A stretch of DNA of 64,000 nucleotides from the NCBI RefSeq assembly GCF_015712065.1, contig NZ_JACFYZ010000001.1, positions 1 through 64,000 of the forward strand. The letters run 5' to 3'. The translations under genes were made by a program, and so were the position numbers. Positions 43,571 to 52,447 of this stretch are shown in pieces. Within the stretch, counting starts at the first letter, position 1. Every line of letters starts with the position of its first letter. The notes under the pieces are model-generated. The model saw only the letters and a program-made list of their open reading frames with translations. It had not been told where the DNA came from and made no database searches. This stretch comes from Ectopseudomonas chengduensis (GTDB lineage Bacteria; Pseudomonadota; Gammaproteobacteria; Pseudomonadales; Pseudomonadaceae).

Positions 43571-44143
43571 TTAGCTGGCCAGCAGCCAGACGCCGGTGGC
43601 GGCCGACGCAGCGCCAGCGATGCGTACCAGCGGTGCGGCTGCTTGTGGCAGAAAACGCACCAGGGCGAAACCGATGGCGTGCAGCGCGGCGGTGGCGACG
43701 ATAAAGCCGATGGCATAACCGAAGGGGCTGGCCAGGTCTGGCAGCTCCAGGCCGTGGGCGACACCGTGGGTGAGGGCGAAGAGGGCGGTCAGGGCAACGG
43801 ATACCACCATCGGCAGACGTGCCGCCACGGCCACCAGCAGACCGAAGGCCAGCACCGAGCCGGCGATGCCGGTTTCCATCAGCGGTATTTCCACCCCGGC
43901 GAAGCCGAGAAGGCCGCCGATCAGCATGCTGCCGACGAAGGTCACCGGCAGCACCCAGCGTGCTGCGCCACTCTGCTGCGCGGCCCACAGGCCAACGGCG
44001 AACATCGCCAGCAGGTGATCGAGGCCAAACACCGGGTGGGCCAGGCCGGCCATGATCCCGGAGTCGCCATGCCCTGGGTGGGCGAAGGCCAGCGCCGGGG
44101 TGCAGAACAGGGCTATGGCGTAGAGGGTTTTGCGCAGATTCAT
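43571..44143 (-). CDS. HupE/UreJ-family nickel/metal permease
   Basis: 190 residues. A signal-type first helix ends in AFAHPGHGDSG, followed by HPVFGLDHLLAMFAVGLWA (about 36-54), the HupE hallmark with a proposed Ni-binding HX5DH motif. Six membrane segments fit the length. The family imports nickel or cobalt for hydrogenase or urease. It is 22 bp after ureG and in the same operon, so it should supply nickel for urease. AAGGAG precedes the ATG. Confidence 0.92.
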   Translation of the reverse strand: MNLRKTLYAIALFCTPALAFAHPGHGDSGIMAGLAHPVFGLDHLLAMFAVGLWAAQQSGAARWVLPVTFVGSMLIGGLLGFAGVEIPLMETGIAGSVLAFGLLVAVAARLPMVVSVALTALFALTHGVAHGLELPDLASPFGYAIGFIVATAALHAIGFALVRFLPQAAAPLVRIAGAASAATGVWLLAS

Positions 44144-44165
44144 GAGTATCTCCTTGAATTGGGAA

Positions 44166-44780
44166 TCAGGCCGCGGTGAGCATGCCCTGGCGTTCGATGA
44201 AGGCGATGATCTCGTCGAGACCCTGGCCGACTTTCTGGTTGCTGAAGACGAAGGGCTTGTCGCCGCGCATCTTCAGCGTGTCGCGCTCCATCACCTCCAG
44301 CGAGGCGCCAACCATGGGCGCCAGATCGACCTTGTTGATCACCAGCAGGTCGGACTTGCAGATGCCCGGGCCGCCCTTGCGCGGCAGCTTGTCGCCGGCC
44401 GAGACGTCGATCACGTAGAGGGTCAGGTCGGACAGCTCGGGGCTGAAGGTGGCCGACAGGTTGTCGCCGCCGGACTCGACGATGATCAGGTCCAGGCCAG
44501 GGAAGCGGCGGTTGAGCTGCTCCACCGCTTCCAGGTTGATCGAGGCGTCTTCGCGGATGGCAGTGTGTGGGCAGCCGCCGGTTTCCACGCCGATGATGCG
44601 CTCGGGCTCTAGGGCCTCGTTGCGCACCAGGAACTGGGCGTCTTCCTGGGTGTAGATATCGTTGGTGACCACGGCGATGTTGTAGCGCTCGCGCAGGGCG
44701 CGGCACAGGGCCAGGGTGAGGGCGGTCTTGCCGGAACCGACCGGGCCGCCGATACCGACACGCAGAGGTTGGCTGTTCAT
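44166..44780 (-). CDS. ureG: Urease accessory GTPase UreG
   Basis: 204 residues, full length. The P-loop is [13 protein letters not shown] (about 9-21). [15 protein letters not shown] (about 70-84) contains the Cys-Pro-His nickel site, [12 protein letters not shown] follows, and NKVDLAP is the guanine-specificity motif. UreG loads nickel into apo-urease with UreF, UreD and UreE, using GTP. It lies 16 bp downstream of ureF. Confidence 0.97.
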   Translation of the reverse strand: MNSQPLRVGIGGPVGSGKTALTLALCRALRERYNIAVVTNDIYTQEDAQFLVRNEALEPERIIGVETGGCPHTAIREDASINLEAVEQLNRRFPGLDLIIVESGGDNLSATFSPELSDLTLYVIDVSAGDKLPRKGGPGICKSDLLVINKVDLAPMVGASLEVMERDTLKMRGDKPFVFSNQKVGQGLDEIIAFIERQGMLTAA

Positions 44781-44796
44781 GTGCTGATGTTCCTCG

Positions 44797-45471
44797 TCAG
44801 GAGCGGAAGAGACGCGAGTACTGGCGTTCGTGCGCCATGCTAGCCAGGGCCAGGCCGAAGGCGGCACTGCCCCAGTGTTCGGGAGAAAGGCTGGCGGCCT
44901 GCTGCTGGGCGGCCTCGAGCGTTGGCAGCAGACGGCTGGTCAGGCGCTGGGCGGCCTGCTGGCCCAGCGGCAGCACTTTCATCAGGACGGCCAGCTGGTT
45001 TTCCAGCCAGCCCCAGAGCCAGGCGGCCAGGGCATCGTCCGGGGTTATCTGCCAGGCGCGCGCTGCCAGCGCCCAGGTCAGGGCCAGGCCCGGTTCGTGA
45101 TGAGTTGCGAGTAGTTCGCGCGCGGCCTCGTCCAGCTCGGGCAGGCCTTCGAGCAGTTGCCGCAGCGAATAACCCATCTGCCGGCTTTCCAGAGCCAGCT
45201 CGCGGGTTTCGCGGCTGGCGCGGTGCCGTTCGGCCAGTTCCTGCAGGTGCGGCCAGTCACCCTCGTGTGCAGCGCGGCAGTGAGCCAGCAGCAGCGGTGC
45301 TTCGAAGCGGGCGAGGTTGAGCGTGAGCTGATCGACCAGCCAGCGCTCGGCGCCTGCGGCATCAGTGATCAGGCCACTGTCGATGGCCCATTCCAGGCCT
45401 TGCGAGTAGCTGTAGCCGCCAATCGGTAACTGCGGGCTGGCCAGGCGCAGCAACGCCCAGGCCGGCTTCAT
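44797..45471 (-). CDS. ureF: Urease accessory protein UreF
   Basis: 224 residues from the ATG at 45471. A longer in-frame start further upstream would overlap ureE entirely and was rejected. The family start is [21 protein letters not shown] (positions about 7-27), followed by an all-helical body ending near [20 protein letters not shown]. UreF acts as the scaffold that joins UreD and the UreG dimer during urease activation. It is 37 bp after ureE. Confidence 0.95.
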   Translation of the reverse strand: MKPAWALLRLASPQLPIGGYSYSQGLEWAIDSGLITDAAGAERWLVDQLTLNLARFEAPLLLAHCRAAHEGDWPHLQELAERHRASRETRELALESRQMGYSLRQLLEGLPELDEAARELLATHHEPGLALTWALAARAWQITPDDALAAWLWGWLENQLAVLMKVLPLGQQAAQRLTSRLLPTLEAAQQQAASLSPEHWGSAAFGLALASMAHERQYSRLFRS

Positions 45472-45508
45472 GCCCTGGCCTCGGTGCGCGCAGTCGACGT
45501 GGCCCGGC

Positions 45509-46009
45509 TCATTTGCGTACACCGAATTGGTGCAGGCGCGGGCCGTAATTGAATTCCTCGTCTCCGTGATGAGAGTGATGGTGACCGCCGCCATAGGCGC
45601 CTTGCTCGGGCTGATAGGGCGCTTCGACAGCTTCGACCGTGGCACCGAGCTGTTCGAGCATGGCCTTGAGCACGTAGTCGTCAGGCAGGCGCAGCCAGCC
45701 GTCACCCAGTTGCAGGGCGACATGGCGGTTGCCCAGGTGGTAGGCGGCGCGCATCAGCTGGAAGGGACTGGCGCAGGTGACATGCAGCAGCGGTTCGGCT
45801 TTGGCCCGTACGCGGACGATGCGCCCGTCCTTGGCCAGCAGACACTCACCATCGGCCAGCGCCGGTTGGCCGCGTTCGAGGAACAGGCCTACCTCTTCAC
45901 CGTCAGTGGTGAAACAGCGCAGGCGGCTCTTGCTGCGGGCTTCGAAGGTCAGTTCCAGTTCAGCGTCGTAGGCGCTCTGCGGCGCGATTCGGGAGTGGAT
46001 CACCAGCAT
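45509..46009 (-). CDS. ureE: Urease accessory metallochaperone UreE
   Basis: 166 residues. Two domains are seen: an N-terminal peptide-binding-like domain (about 1-70) and the metal-binding domain with AAYHLGNRHVALQL (the conserved His about 98). The C-terminus has a histidine-rich tail, GGGHHHSHHGDEEFNYG, for extra nickel. It is first of ureE-ureF-ureG-hupE. A hairpin (46019-46040) lies just before the start and no Shine-Dalgarno is visible. Confidence 0.95.
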   Translation of the reverse strand: MLVIHSRIAPQSAYDAELELTFEARSKSRLRCFTTDGEEVGLFLERGQPALADGECLLAKDGRIVRVRAKAEPLLHVTCASPFQLMRAAYHLGNRHVALQLGDGWLRLPDDYVLKAMLEQLGATVEAVEAPYQPEQGAYGGGHHHSHHGDEEFNYGPRLHQFGVRK

Positions 46010-46172
46010 GCGTATCTATTCCGGGGCAATGTGCCCGGAAATAGTGCAAGTGGCTTGCCAAGGCTGAAGAGTGGCGCAAGTCGGGGCGTTCAAGCCTGTT
46101 GTGGATAACTTGGCGAGGCGGTCAGGTTTGATTTGGTGCGTTTTTGTTAGGGGTGGGCAATTTTGGTGCGCT

Positions 46173-46808
46173 CTAGTCGGAGGGCTTGCCTAGCCCCAGC
46201 CAATGCTTGCCACCGACCATGATGAAGCGCAGCTGCTGAATGACCTTGGCTTCTGCGGTGAGGTGCGCCGGCAGGGTTTCAGCGGGTGGGTCGATCAGTT
46301 CGGGCAGGGTGGCGAATACGGTCTTCACCACCAGATCCGACACCACATCGCGGGCTGCATCGTCGAGGTGCGGCATACGGTTCATCAGCTTGAGGTCGGC
46401 GGCCAGGTCGCTGGTGATGCGTTCGCGCAGGGCTGCAACGGCCTGGCGCACCGGTTGCGAGCCGCCGTACTGCTCGCGGGCGAGGAACAGAAACTGGGCA
46501 CGATTGGCGGCCACTTCGGCGAGGAAGATGCGCACCGAGGCGTCGATCATGCCGCGCATTTCGAACTCGTGGCGGCGCACCTGGCGGATCGCCGCGCGGA
46601 AGGTTTCACCGACTTCCGCCACCAGTGCCAGGCCGAGTTCGTCCATGTCGGCGAAATGGCGATAGAAACCGGTGGGCACGATGCCGGCGACGCGGGTGAC
46701 TTCGCGCAGGCTCAGGCTGCCAAAGCCGCGCCCGCTTTCCATCAGCGTGAGGGCGGCAGCCATCAGGGCCTGGCGGGTCTGCTGCTTTTGTTCGGCGCGT
46801 GGCGTCAT
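46173..46808 (-). CDS. desT: TetR-family regulator DesT
   Basis: 211 residues from the ATG at 46808, matching the roughly 210 residues that I recall for P. aeruginosa DesT. The N-terminal helix-turn-helix (about 28-55) reads LSLREVTRVAGIVPTGFYRHF. The rest is the ligand domain (about 60-200). DesT senses the ratio of saturated to unsaturated acyl-CoA and represses or releases desCB. It is divergent from desCB here, as in P. aeruginosa. Orthology is inferred from this arrangement and length. Confidence 0.85.
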   Translation of the reverse strand: MTPRAEQKQQTRQALMAAALTLMESGRGFGSLSLREVTRVAGIVPTGFYRHFADMDELGLALVAEVGETFRAAIRQVRRHEFEMRGMIDASVRIFLAEVAANRAQFLFLAREQYGGSQPVRQAVAALRERITSDLAADLKLMNRMPHLDDAARDVVSDLVVKTVFATLPELIDPPAETLPAHLTAEAKVIQQLRFIMVGGKHWLGLGKPSD

Positions 46809-46886
46809 GCGAGATCGGGGTCGTTGAGCGATGCCGCACTCTAACAAATGCGCGACGCCAGCGTCGAACCGAGCCGGCATAGTTCG

Positions 46887-46904
46887 GTGAGCAGTTGTTG
46901 ACTC
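46887..46904. promoter_or_regulatory. Candidate DesT operator
   Basis: GTGAGCAGTTGTTGACTC lies in the desT-desC gap and closely resembles the imperfect palindrome that I recall for the P. aeruginosa desCB operator. TTGACT within it is a possible -35. A second palindrome, TTGTGCACAA (46927-46936), is 22 bp downstream. Match is from memory, not searched. Confidence 0.5.
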
Positions 46905-46956
46905 AAATGTGGACGATCTGTCAGCCTTGTGCACAAGTGTTCACTGGAATTCTTCG

Positions 46957-48045
46957 ATGGCTTTACTTTCTCTCTCAGGGGCGCGGTGGCTGGCGGCTTA
47001 CCTGCAGCCCCTGCGTCAGCTTTGTGCGAACGGCTGGCTGCGTGAGGCGGACGTCGATCTATGCCAGCGTCAGTTGCACGCGGCGCTGCGCCTCAATCGG
47101 GTGTTCGCTCAGGTCGAGGCGCGCCGCTGGGTCGCCGACGACATGCTGGCACTGCAACTGCGCTGCAATGGCAATGCGCGTGACTGGCGAGCTGGGCAGC
47201 ATGTCCAGCTGTATCTGGAGCAGGACGGCGTGCGTCACGGACGCAGTTACAGCCTGGCTTCGGTGGCGGTCGACGGGCGCATCGAGATTGCGATCAAACG
47301 CCAGCCGGGTGGGCGTATGTCCAATCTGCTGCTCGATCATCTGGAGGTGGGTGAGGTGATCGAGCTGGGCCAGGCATTCGGTGAGTTCGCCTGGCCGCAG
47401 GAGCAGAATGCGGTGTTGCTGCTGGCGGCTGGCAGTGGCATCACGCCCTTGCTCGGTTTGTTGCGTGATGCACTGGCGCGTGGCTTTTCTGCGCCGGTGA
47501 CGCTGCTGCATCAGGTGCGTCGCCAGGGGCAGCAGGCCTTTGCCGAAGAGCTGCAGGCATTGACGGCGCGTCATGCCAACTTTCAGGTGCGCTGGGCCTT
47601 CAGCGGTGAGGCGGGTGGCCGCCTGACGGCCGAACAACTGGCAGCGCTGCCGGGCGAGCATCTGTTGATATGTGGCCCGCGTGGTTTCGTCGAGCAGGCG
47701 TGCGGCTGGTGGCGCGACGCCGGGCGCGGGGCCAGCCTGCAGGCGGAAAGCTTCAGCCCGCTGCCGGTGCTGGTTGAGGCCGATACCGGAGAGGTTCGTC
47801 TGCGCTTTGCGCGCAGCGGCCAGCAGGTTTCGGGCAACGGCAATGTCAGTCTGCTGGAGCAGGCCCAGGCCAGCGGTCTGCGCCCGGCCCATGGCTGTCG
47901 CCAGGGCATCTGCACCAGCTGCACCTGCCTGCTGCTGGCCGGCACGGTGCGCGATCTGCGCAGCGGTGAGCTGTTCGCCGAACCCAATCAACCCATTCGC
48001 TTGTGCGTCAGCGCCCCGCATGGGGATGTGGAGATCGACCTGTGA
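46957..48045 (+). CDS. desC: Ferredoxin-NAD(P)H reductase partner of the desaturase (DesC)
   Basis: 362 residues from the ATG at 46957 (GGAA eight bases before). An FAD-binding beta-barrel contains GRSYSLASV (about 105-113) and a NAD(P)-binding domain has AAGSGITPLLGLLRDAL. The C-terminal plant-type [2Fe-2S] ferredoxin domain has GCRQGICTSCTC (about 312-323), with a further Cys in IRLCVSAP. Electrons from NAD(P)H pass through FAD and Fe-S to the desaturase encoded next. GTGA overlap with desB gives coupled translation. Confidence 0.93.
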   Translation: MALLSLSGARWLAAYLQPLRQLCANGWLREADVDLCQRQLHAALRLNRVFAQVEARRWVADDMLALQLRCNGNARDWRAGQHVQLYLEQDGVRHGRSYSLASVAVDGRIEIAIKRQPGGRMSNLLLDHLEVGEVIELGQAFGEFAWPQEQNAVLLLAAGSGITPLLGLLRDALARGFSAPVTLLHQVRRQGQQAFAEELQALTARHANFQVRWAFSGEAGGRLTAEQLAALPGEHLLICGPRGFVEQACGWWRDAGRGASLQAESFSPLPVLVEADTGEVRLRFARSGQQVSGNGNVSLLEQAQASGLRPAHGCRQGICTSCTCLLLAGTVRDLRSGELFAEPNQPIRLCVSAPHGDVEIDL

Positions 48046-49124
48046 GCAATCGTCCTGATCGTGAGTTGACCCCTGCCGAACTCGAAGCCTTCGGTCAGGA
48101 GCTGGACGCTCTGCGCCAGCGCACCCTGGCTGATCTGGGCGAGGCCGATGCGTGCTATATCCGCCGTGTGCGTGGTGTGGTGCGCCTGTGCTGCTGGAGT
48201 GGCCGTGGGCTGCTGATGTTCGGCTGGTTCCCGCCGACCTGGCTGCTCGGCACCTTCTTGCTGGGGCTGGGCAAGATTCTCGAGAACATGGAGCTGGGCC
48301 ACAACGTGATGCACGGCCAGTATGACTGGATGAACGATCCAGAATTCGCCGGTCGTCAATACGAATGGGACATCGTCGGGCCCGCCGATTTCTGGCGGCA
48401 TACGCATAACCACGTGCATCACACCTACACCAACGTGCTGGGCATGGACGATGACGTCGGCTATGGCGTGGTGCGCCTGTTCCCCGAGCAACGCTGGAAG
48501 CCGTTCTACCGCTGGCAACCCTTGTGGGTGACGATCCAGGCGCTGCTTTTCCAGTACGCCGTGGCTATCCAGCACCTGCGCCTGGACAAGCTGGTGAAAG
48601 GCCGCATCAGCAAGGAGGAAGTAAGGCCGCTAGCGCGTCAGTTCGGCGCCAAGCTGGCGCGGCAGTGGGGCAAGGACTATCTGGCGTTTCCGCTGCTGGC
48701 CCTGCTGCTCGGCGCCAATGTACTGGCCGTACTGACCGGCAACCTGGTGGCCAATCTGCTGCGCAATCTGTGGACCTTTCTGGTGATCTTCTGCGGTCAC
48801 TTCACCGAGAAGGCGGCGGTGTTTGCACCCGAAGTATTGGAAGGGGAGACGCGTGGGCACTGGTACCTGCGCCAACTGCGCGGCTCGAGCAACCTGTCCG
48901 GTGGGCCGCTGCTGCATATTCTGACCGGCAACCTCAGCCATCAGATCGAGCATCATCTGTTCCCCGATCTGCCGGCGCGGCGCTATGCCGAGCTGGCGCG
49001 TGAGGTGCGCCTGATTGCCCAGCGCTATGGCCAGCATTACAACTGCGGCACCTTGTGGGGGCAGTTCGCGACCGTGCTGCAGCGCATCTGGATCTACCGC
49101 TTGCCCGCGACAGGAACGGCGTGA
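48042..49124 (+). CDS. desB: Acyl-CoA delta-9 fatty acid desaturase DesB
   Basis: 360 residues from a GTG that overlaps the desC stop. It is an integral-membrane di-iron desaturase with the three histidine boxes: GHNVMHGQ (about 87), HTHNHVHHTY (about 120) and HQIEHHLFP (about 300). Hydrophobic segments flank them. With DesC it introduces a double bond into saturated acyl-CoA under aerobic conditions. Controlled by DesT in P. aeruginosa, whose gene order is preserved here. Confidence 0.94.
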   Translation: MSNRPDRELTPAELEAFGQELDALRQRTLADLGEADACYIRRVRGVVRLCCWSGRGLLMFGWFPPTWLLGTFLLGLGKILENMELGHNVMHGQYDWMNDPEFAGRQYEWDIVGPADFWRHTHNHVHHTYTNVLGMDDDVGYGVVRLFPEQRWKPFYRWQPLWVTIQALLFQYAVAIQHLRLDKLVKGRISKEEVRPLARQFGAKLARQWGKDYLAFPLLALLLGANVLAVLTGNLVANLLRNLWTFLVIFCGHFTEKAAVFAPEVLEGETRGHWYLRQLRGSSNLSGGPLLHILTGNLSHQIEHHLFPDLPARRYAELAREVRLIAQRYGQHYNCGTLWGQFATVLQRIWIYRLPATGTA

Positions 49125-49140
49125 CTCGCGTGAAAGGCAT

Positions 49141-49167
49141 AAAAAAGCCCGGCATGCGCCGGGCTTT
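49141..49167 (-). terminator. Intrinsic terminator for the 49187-49570 gene
   Basis: AAGCCCGGC pairs with GCCGGGCTT around ATGC. On the minus strand it is followed by a T6 tract, so it terminates the repeat-protein gene 20 bp upstream. On the plus strand it may weakly end desCB. Confidence 0.85.
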
Positions 49168-49186
49168 GGGGGTGTGACTACAGGGC

Positions 49187-49570
49187 TCAGGCCGTGTGGC
49201 CACGCTGCTCGATCAGGCGATCGGAACCACCCTCGGCCAGCTGAACACGCTGGGCGCCCGGCGTGCGCTCGTAGCCGCCTTCGGCCAGCTGGATGCGTTG
49301 TGCACCCGGGGTACGGTCGGAGCCGTCTTCGGCCAGCTGCAGGCGTTGCGCGCCGGGGGTGCGGTCATAACCGCCCTCTACCAGTTGGATGCGCTGAGCG
49401 CCCGGCGTGCGGTCGGAGCCGTCTTCGGCGAGCGGTGCGATGGGTTGCTGTTGTACCTGGCTGTCCTTGGCTTCGCCCACCAGCGGGAAGGGCGCGCTGC
49501 TCGGAGCGGCGAATACGTGGGTGGTGATAAGGCTAAGGGCCAGAGTGGCGAGAGTCAGTTGAGCTTTCAT
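49187..49570 (-). CDS. Secreted 16-residue-repeat protein of unknown function
   Basis: 127 residues from the ATG at 49570 (AAGGAG before it). A signal peptide (about 1-23, ending THVFAA) precedes a short linker and then a tandem array with the unit LAEDGSDRTPGAQRIQ, repeated four times plus a partial (about 51-122). Alternate units differ in a regular way: DGSDRTPG and GGYDRTPG alternate. The DNA repeats are 48 bp long. It is probably periplasmic or extracellular. I do not recognise a family with a function. Period and charge suggest an elongated or ligand-binding array. Confidence 0.75.
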   Translation of the reverse strand: MKAQLTLATLALSLITTHVFAAPSSAPFPLVGEAKDSQVQQQPIAPLAEDGSDRTPGAQRIQLVEGGYDRTPGAQRLQLAEDGSDRTPGAQRIQLAEGGYERTPGAQRVQLAEGGSDRLIEQRGHTA

Positions 49571-49843
49571 GTCGATGTCTCCTTGGGGAGTAATAAGTGG
49601 CGTCGGAGTCAATTCTTGAGGACATGAGCGCAGATAAGAACTTGACTGGCCTGATAGTGAACATCGACCCCCTCAATACTTGAGCGGAAGGCTCTATCTC
49701 GGGGTTTTTTGGCAGTCGTTACGCGTCGCGACGAATGTTTAGCCAGGCATCGCGCTGAATGTCGGGCGCGCGTATGCTTGGCGACCCTTGCGGGTCGTGC
49801 TCGATCCGTCCTCTTTTGCAGTTCCCTGGAGGCAGGCTCAGCA

Positions 49844-50743
49844 ATGCTCGCGGCACAGGCAATTTTGCCGATCTTCGCTCTGATCGTTCTCGGCTATCTG
49901 CTCGGCTGGCGTCAGTGGCTCACCAACGAGTCGGCGGCCGGTCTGGCCAACATCACCTTCAAGCTGTTCATGCCGACCCTGCTGTTCGCCGGTATCGCCA
50001 AGGCATCGCTGGCTGAAGGTCTGTCGCCAATGCTGCTGTTGGCCTACTACCTGCCGGTACTGCTGGTGTTCGGCGTGGTAAACGTGCTGTCGCACTGGCG
50101 TCGCGGTACGGCGACGCCGCTGGGATTGGTGGCGGCGTTCTCCAACAACGTGCTGGTGGGCATTCCGCTGATCGCCAGCCTGATGGGCAACGACGGCCTG
50201 CTCTACGTGTTCGCCATCCTGGTGTTCCACAGCCTCACGCTGTTTTCCCTGCACAGTTTCTATGCCGCTTTCGGTGGTCAGGAGCGTGTCGACGGTCGCG
50301 CGCTGCTGAAGAACCTGGCCAACCCGATGATCATTGGGCTGGGATTGGGCGCACTGCTCAACCTTTCCGGGCTGCAGGTGCCGGAAAGCCTGTGGCGGGC
50401 GATCACCTGGCTCGGCCAGGCCGCACTACCTTGCGCGCTGATCGTGCTCGGCGCCAGCCTGTCGCGGTATCGCCTGCGCCCTACCGGCGAGGCCTGGGGC
50501 GTGGCCTTGGCCAAGCTGGTGCTGTTCCCGGCGCTGGTGTGGTGGCTCAGCGGCCAGTTGCCTGGCCTGAACGAGACGGCGCGCAGCGTGTTGGTGCTGC
50601 TCGCTGCTTGCCCCAGCGGGGTCAACGTAATGGCTTTTGCCCGTACGGCCGAAGACAGCCGTAGCGTCAGCGCGGCGATCTCGCTGTCGACGCTGTTGGC
50701 GGCGGTTTCACTGCCGTTGTGGATGCTGCTGGTGGGGTTCTGA
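49844..50743 (+). CDS. AEC (auxin efflux carrier)-family permease
   Basis: 299 residues from the ATG at 49844 with GGAGG upstream. About ten membrane segments occur in two halves. The start is AILPIFALIVLGYLLGWR. FSNNVLVGIPLIASLMG (about 105-121) and ACPSGVNVMAFA (about 255-266) are typical of the family's discontinuous helices. Members transport carboxylates such as malate or other small acids; the substrate is unknown. It stands alone with a 231-bp upstream gap. Confidence 0.9.
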   Translation: MLAAQAILPIFALIVLGYLLGWRQWLTNESAAGLANITFKLFMPTLLFAGIAKASLAEGLSPMLLLAYYLPVLLVFGVVNVLSHWRRGTATPLGLVAAFSNNVLVGIPLIASLMGNDGLLYVFAILVFHSLTLFSLHSFYAAFGGQERVDGRALLKNLANPMIIGLGLGALLNLSGLQVPESLWRAITWLGQAALPCALIVLGASLSRYRLRPTGEAWGVALAKLVLFPALVWWLSGQLPGLNETARSVLVLLAACPSGVNVMAFARTAEDSRSVSAAISLSTLLAAVSLPLWMLLVGF

Positions 50744-50835
50744 TCGCCGCGCCCGGCGATTCCCTCTTCCGGGCGATAGGCGTGTTCGCGGTGGCCGGCT
50801 AGCATCGCGCTTCCGATCCATTCAGGACTGCCCAG

Positions 50836-51783
50836 ATGAAACGCCTCACCCATGTGCTGCTCGGCCTGCTGTTGGTGTTCGGGTTGACCCTTGCCGCCTT
50901 CGTCGCGCTCAACTGGGCCCCGGATCGCCCGCTGGACGAACTCAAGGCGCGCTGGGCGCCACCGCCTTCGCAGTTCGTCGACATCGATGGAATGTCGGTG
51001 CACCTGCGTGACCAGGGGCGGCGCGATGACCCCGAGCCCATCCTGCTGTTGCACGGCACCTCCGCCAGCCTGCACACCTGGGAAGGTTGGGTAAAGGAGC
51101 TGGCCAAGCAGCGTCGCGTGATCAGCCTGGACTTACCCGGTTTCGGCCTGACCGGGCCATTTCCTGATGGCGATTACCACGTCGAGCACTACACAGGCTT
51201 TCTCCGCAGTCTGCTCGATCATCTGCAGGTGAGCCGTGTAGTGCTGGTCGGCAACAGTTTCGGCGGCCAGTTGGCCTGGCGCTTTGCCCTGGCCCATCCT
51301 GAACGCAGCGCGCGTCTGGTGCTGGTGGACGCCGCCGGCTATCCGCGCAACGCCGAGTCGGTGCCGATAGGCTTTCGTCTGGCCGGCATTCCGGCCTTGG
51401 CGCCAGTGATGAGCCGGCTGTTGCCACGCAGCATGATCGAGTCGAGCGTGCGCAATGTTTATGGCGATCCAGACAAAGTCGATGACGAACTGGTCGAGCG
51501 TTACTACCAGCTGACTCTGCGTGCCGGCAATCGTCAGGCCTTGCGTCAGCGCCTCGCCCAGGCCCCCGGTGGCGAGCTGCACGAGCGCATCGGCGAACTG
51601 CAATTGCCGACGCTGATCATCTGGGGCAGGCGTGATCGCCTGATTCCGCCGGGCAATGCCGAACGTTTCGCCGCTGACATCGCCGACAGCCAGTTGGTGC
51701 TGTTCGACGACTTCGGCCATGTGCCCCAGGAAGAGGAGCCGCAGCGCACCGTTGCGGTGCTCGTTGCCTTTCTGCAGCGCTGA
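50836..51783 (+). CDS. Alpha/beta-hydrolase, membrane-anchored
   Basis: 315 residues. A hydrophobic N-terminal segment (about 5-25) is a signal anchor. The hydrolase core has LLLHGTSASLHTWEGW (oxyanion HG) and the nucleophile elbow GNSFGG (Ser 141). RRDRLIPPGNAE supplies the acid residue and DFGHVPQEE the His. Catalytic triad complete. The substrate is unknown (ester or lactone). It is 92 bp after the permease gene and possibly co-transcribed. Confidence 0.9.
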   Translation: MKRLTHVLLGLLLVFGLTLAAFVALNWAPDRPLDELKARWAPPPSQFVDIDGMSVHLRDQGRRDDPEPILLLHGTSASLHTWEGWVKELAKQRRVISLDLPGFGLTGPFPDGDYHVEHYTGFLRSLLDHLQVSRVVLVGNSFGGQLAWRFALAHPERSARLVLVDAAGYPRNAESVPIGFRLAGIPALAPVMSRLLPRSMIESSVRNVYGDPDKVDDELVERYYQLTLRAGNRQALRQRLAQAPGGELHERIGELQLPTLIIWGRRDRLIPPGNAERFAADIADSQLVLFDDFGHVPQEEEPQRTVAVLVAFLQR

Positions 51784-51940
51784 GGCTCTAGCGCGGTACT
51801 TTCCAAGCCTTTGATTTTGTTCGTGGAAGCGCTGGCGGTTAATGGATGGCGCGTTTCCTGCTACGGCCAGGCGGGGCGGTTGGCTTTGGCGAATCTTCGT
51901 CTAGGCTGACGAGATAACGAACAAAAAAGCAGGAAACTGC

Positions 51941-52447
51941 ATGCGCAAGGGCATTAGAGCTTTCGTCCGGGTCGTGGACGCATTCAACCGGAGGGTCGGG
52001 CGTTTCGCCATGTACCTGATCTTCGCCATGCTGGCGGTGCTCCTGTACTCCTCCATCAGCAAGACCTTCTTCACGCCATCGATCTGGACCCTGGAAAGCG
52101 CGCAGTTCCTCATGGTCGCTTACTTCCTGCTCGGCGGCGCCTACTCGATGCAGCTCGATGCCCACGTGCGCATGGACCTGGCCTACAGCCACTGGTCGCC
52201 GCGCACCCGCGCTGTGGTCGACGCGATCACCGTGGTGATGCTGATCTTCTACCTGGTGATGCTGCTGATCGGCGGCGTCTCCTCCACCGAATACGCCCTG
52301 GAATACCAGGAAACCAGCTACTCGGCCTGGTCGCCCTATATGGCGCCGATCAAACTGGTGATGTGCTTCGGCATCTTGCTGATGTTGCTGCAGGCCATCG
52401 CCACCTTCTTCAAGGATTTGTACGCAGCCCGTGGGGAGACGCTCTGA
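51941..52447 (+). CDS. TRAP transporter small permease (DctQ-like)
   Basis: 168 residues with four membrane segments. The DctQ pattern appears as MYLIFAMLAVLLYSSISKTF, LESAQFLMVAYFLLGGAYSM and HVRMDL. It forms the small inner-membrane subunit of a tripartite ATP-independent periplasmic transporter. Its stop overlaps the DctM start by one base (TGATG). Confidence 0.92.
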   Translation: MRKGIRAFVRVVDAFNRRVGRFAMYLIFAMLAVLLYSSISKTFFTPSIWTLESAQFLMVAYFLLGGAYSMQLDAHVRMDLAYSHWSPRTRAVVDAITVVMLIFYLVMLLIGGVSSTEYALEYQETSYSAWSPYMAPIKLVMCFGILLMLLQAIATFFKDLYAARGETL

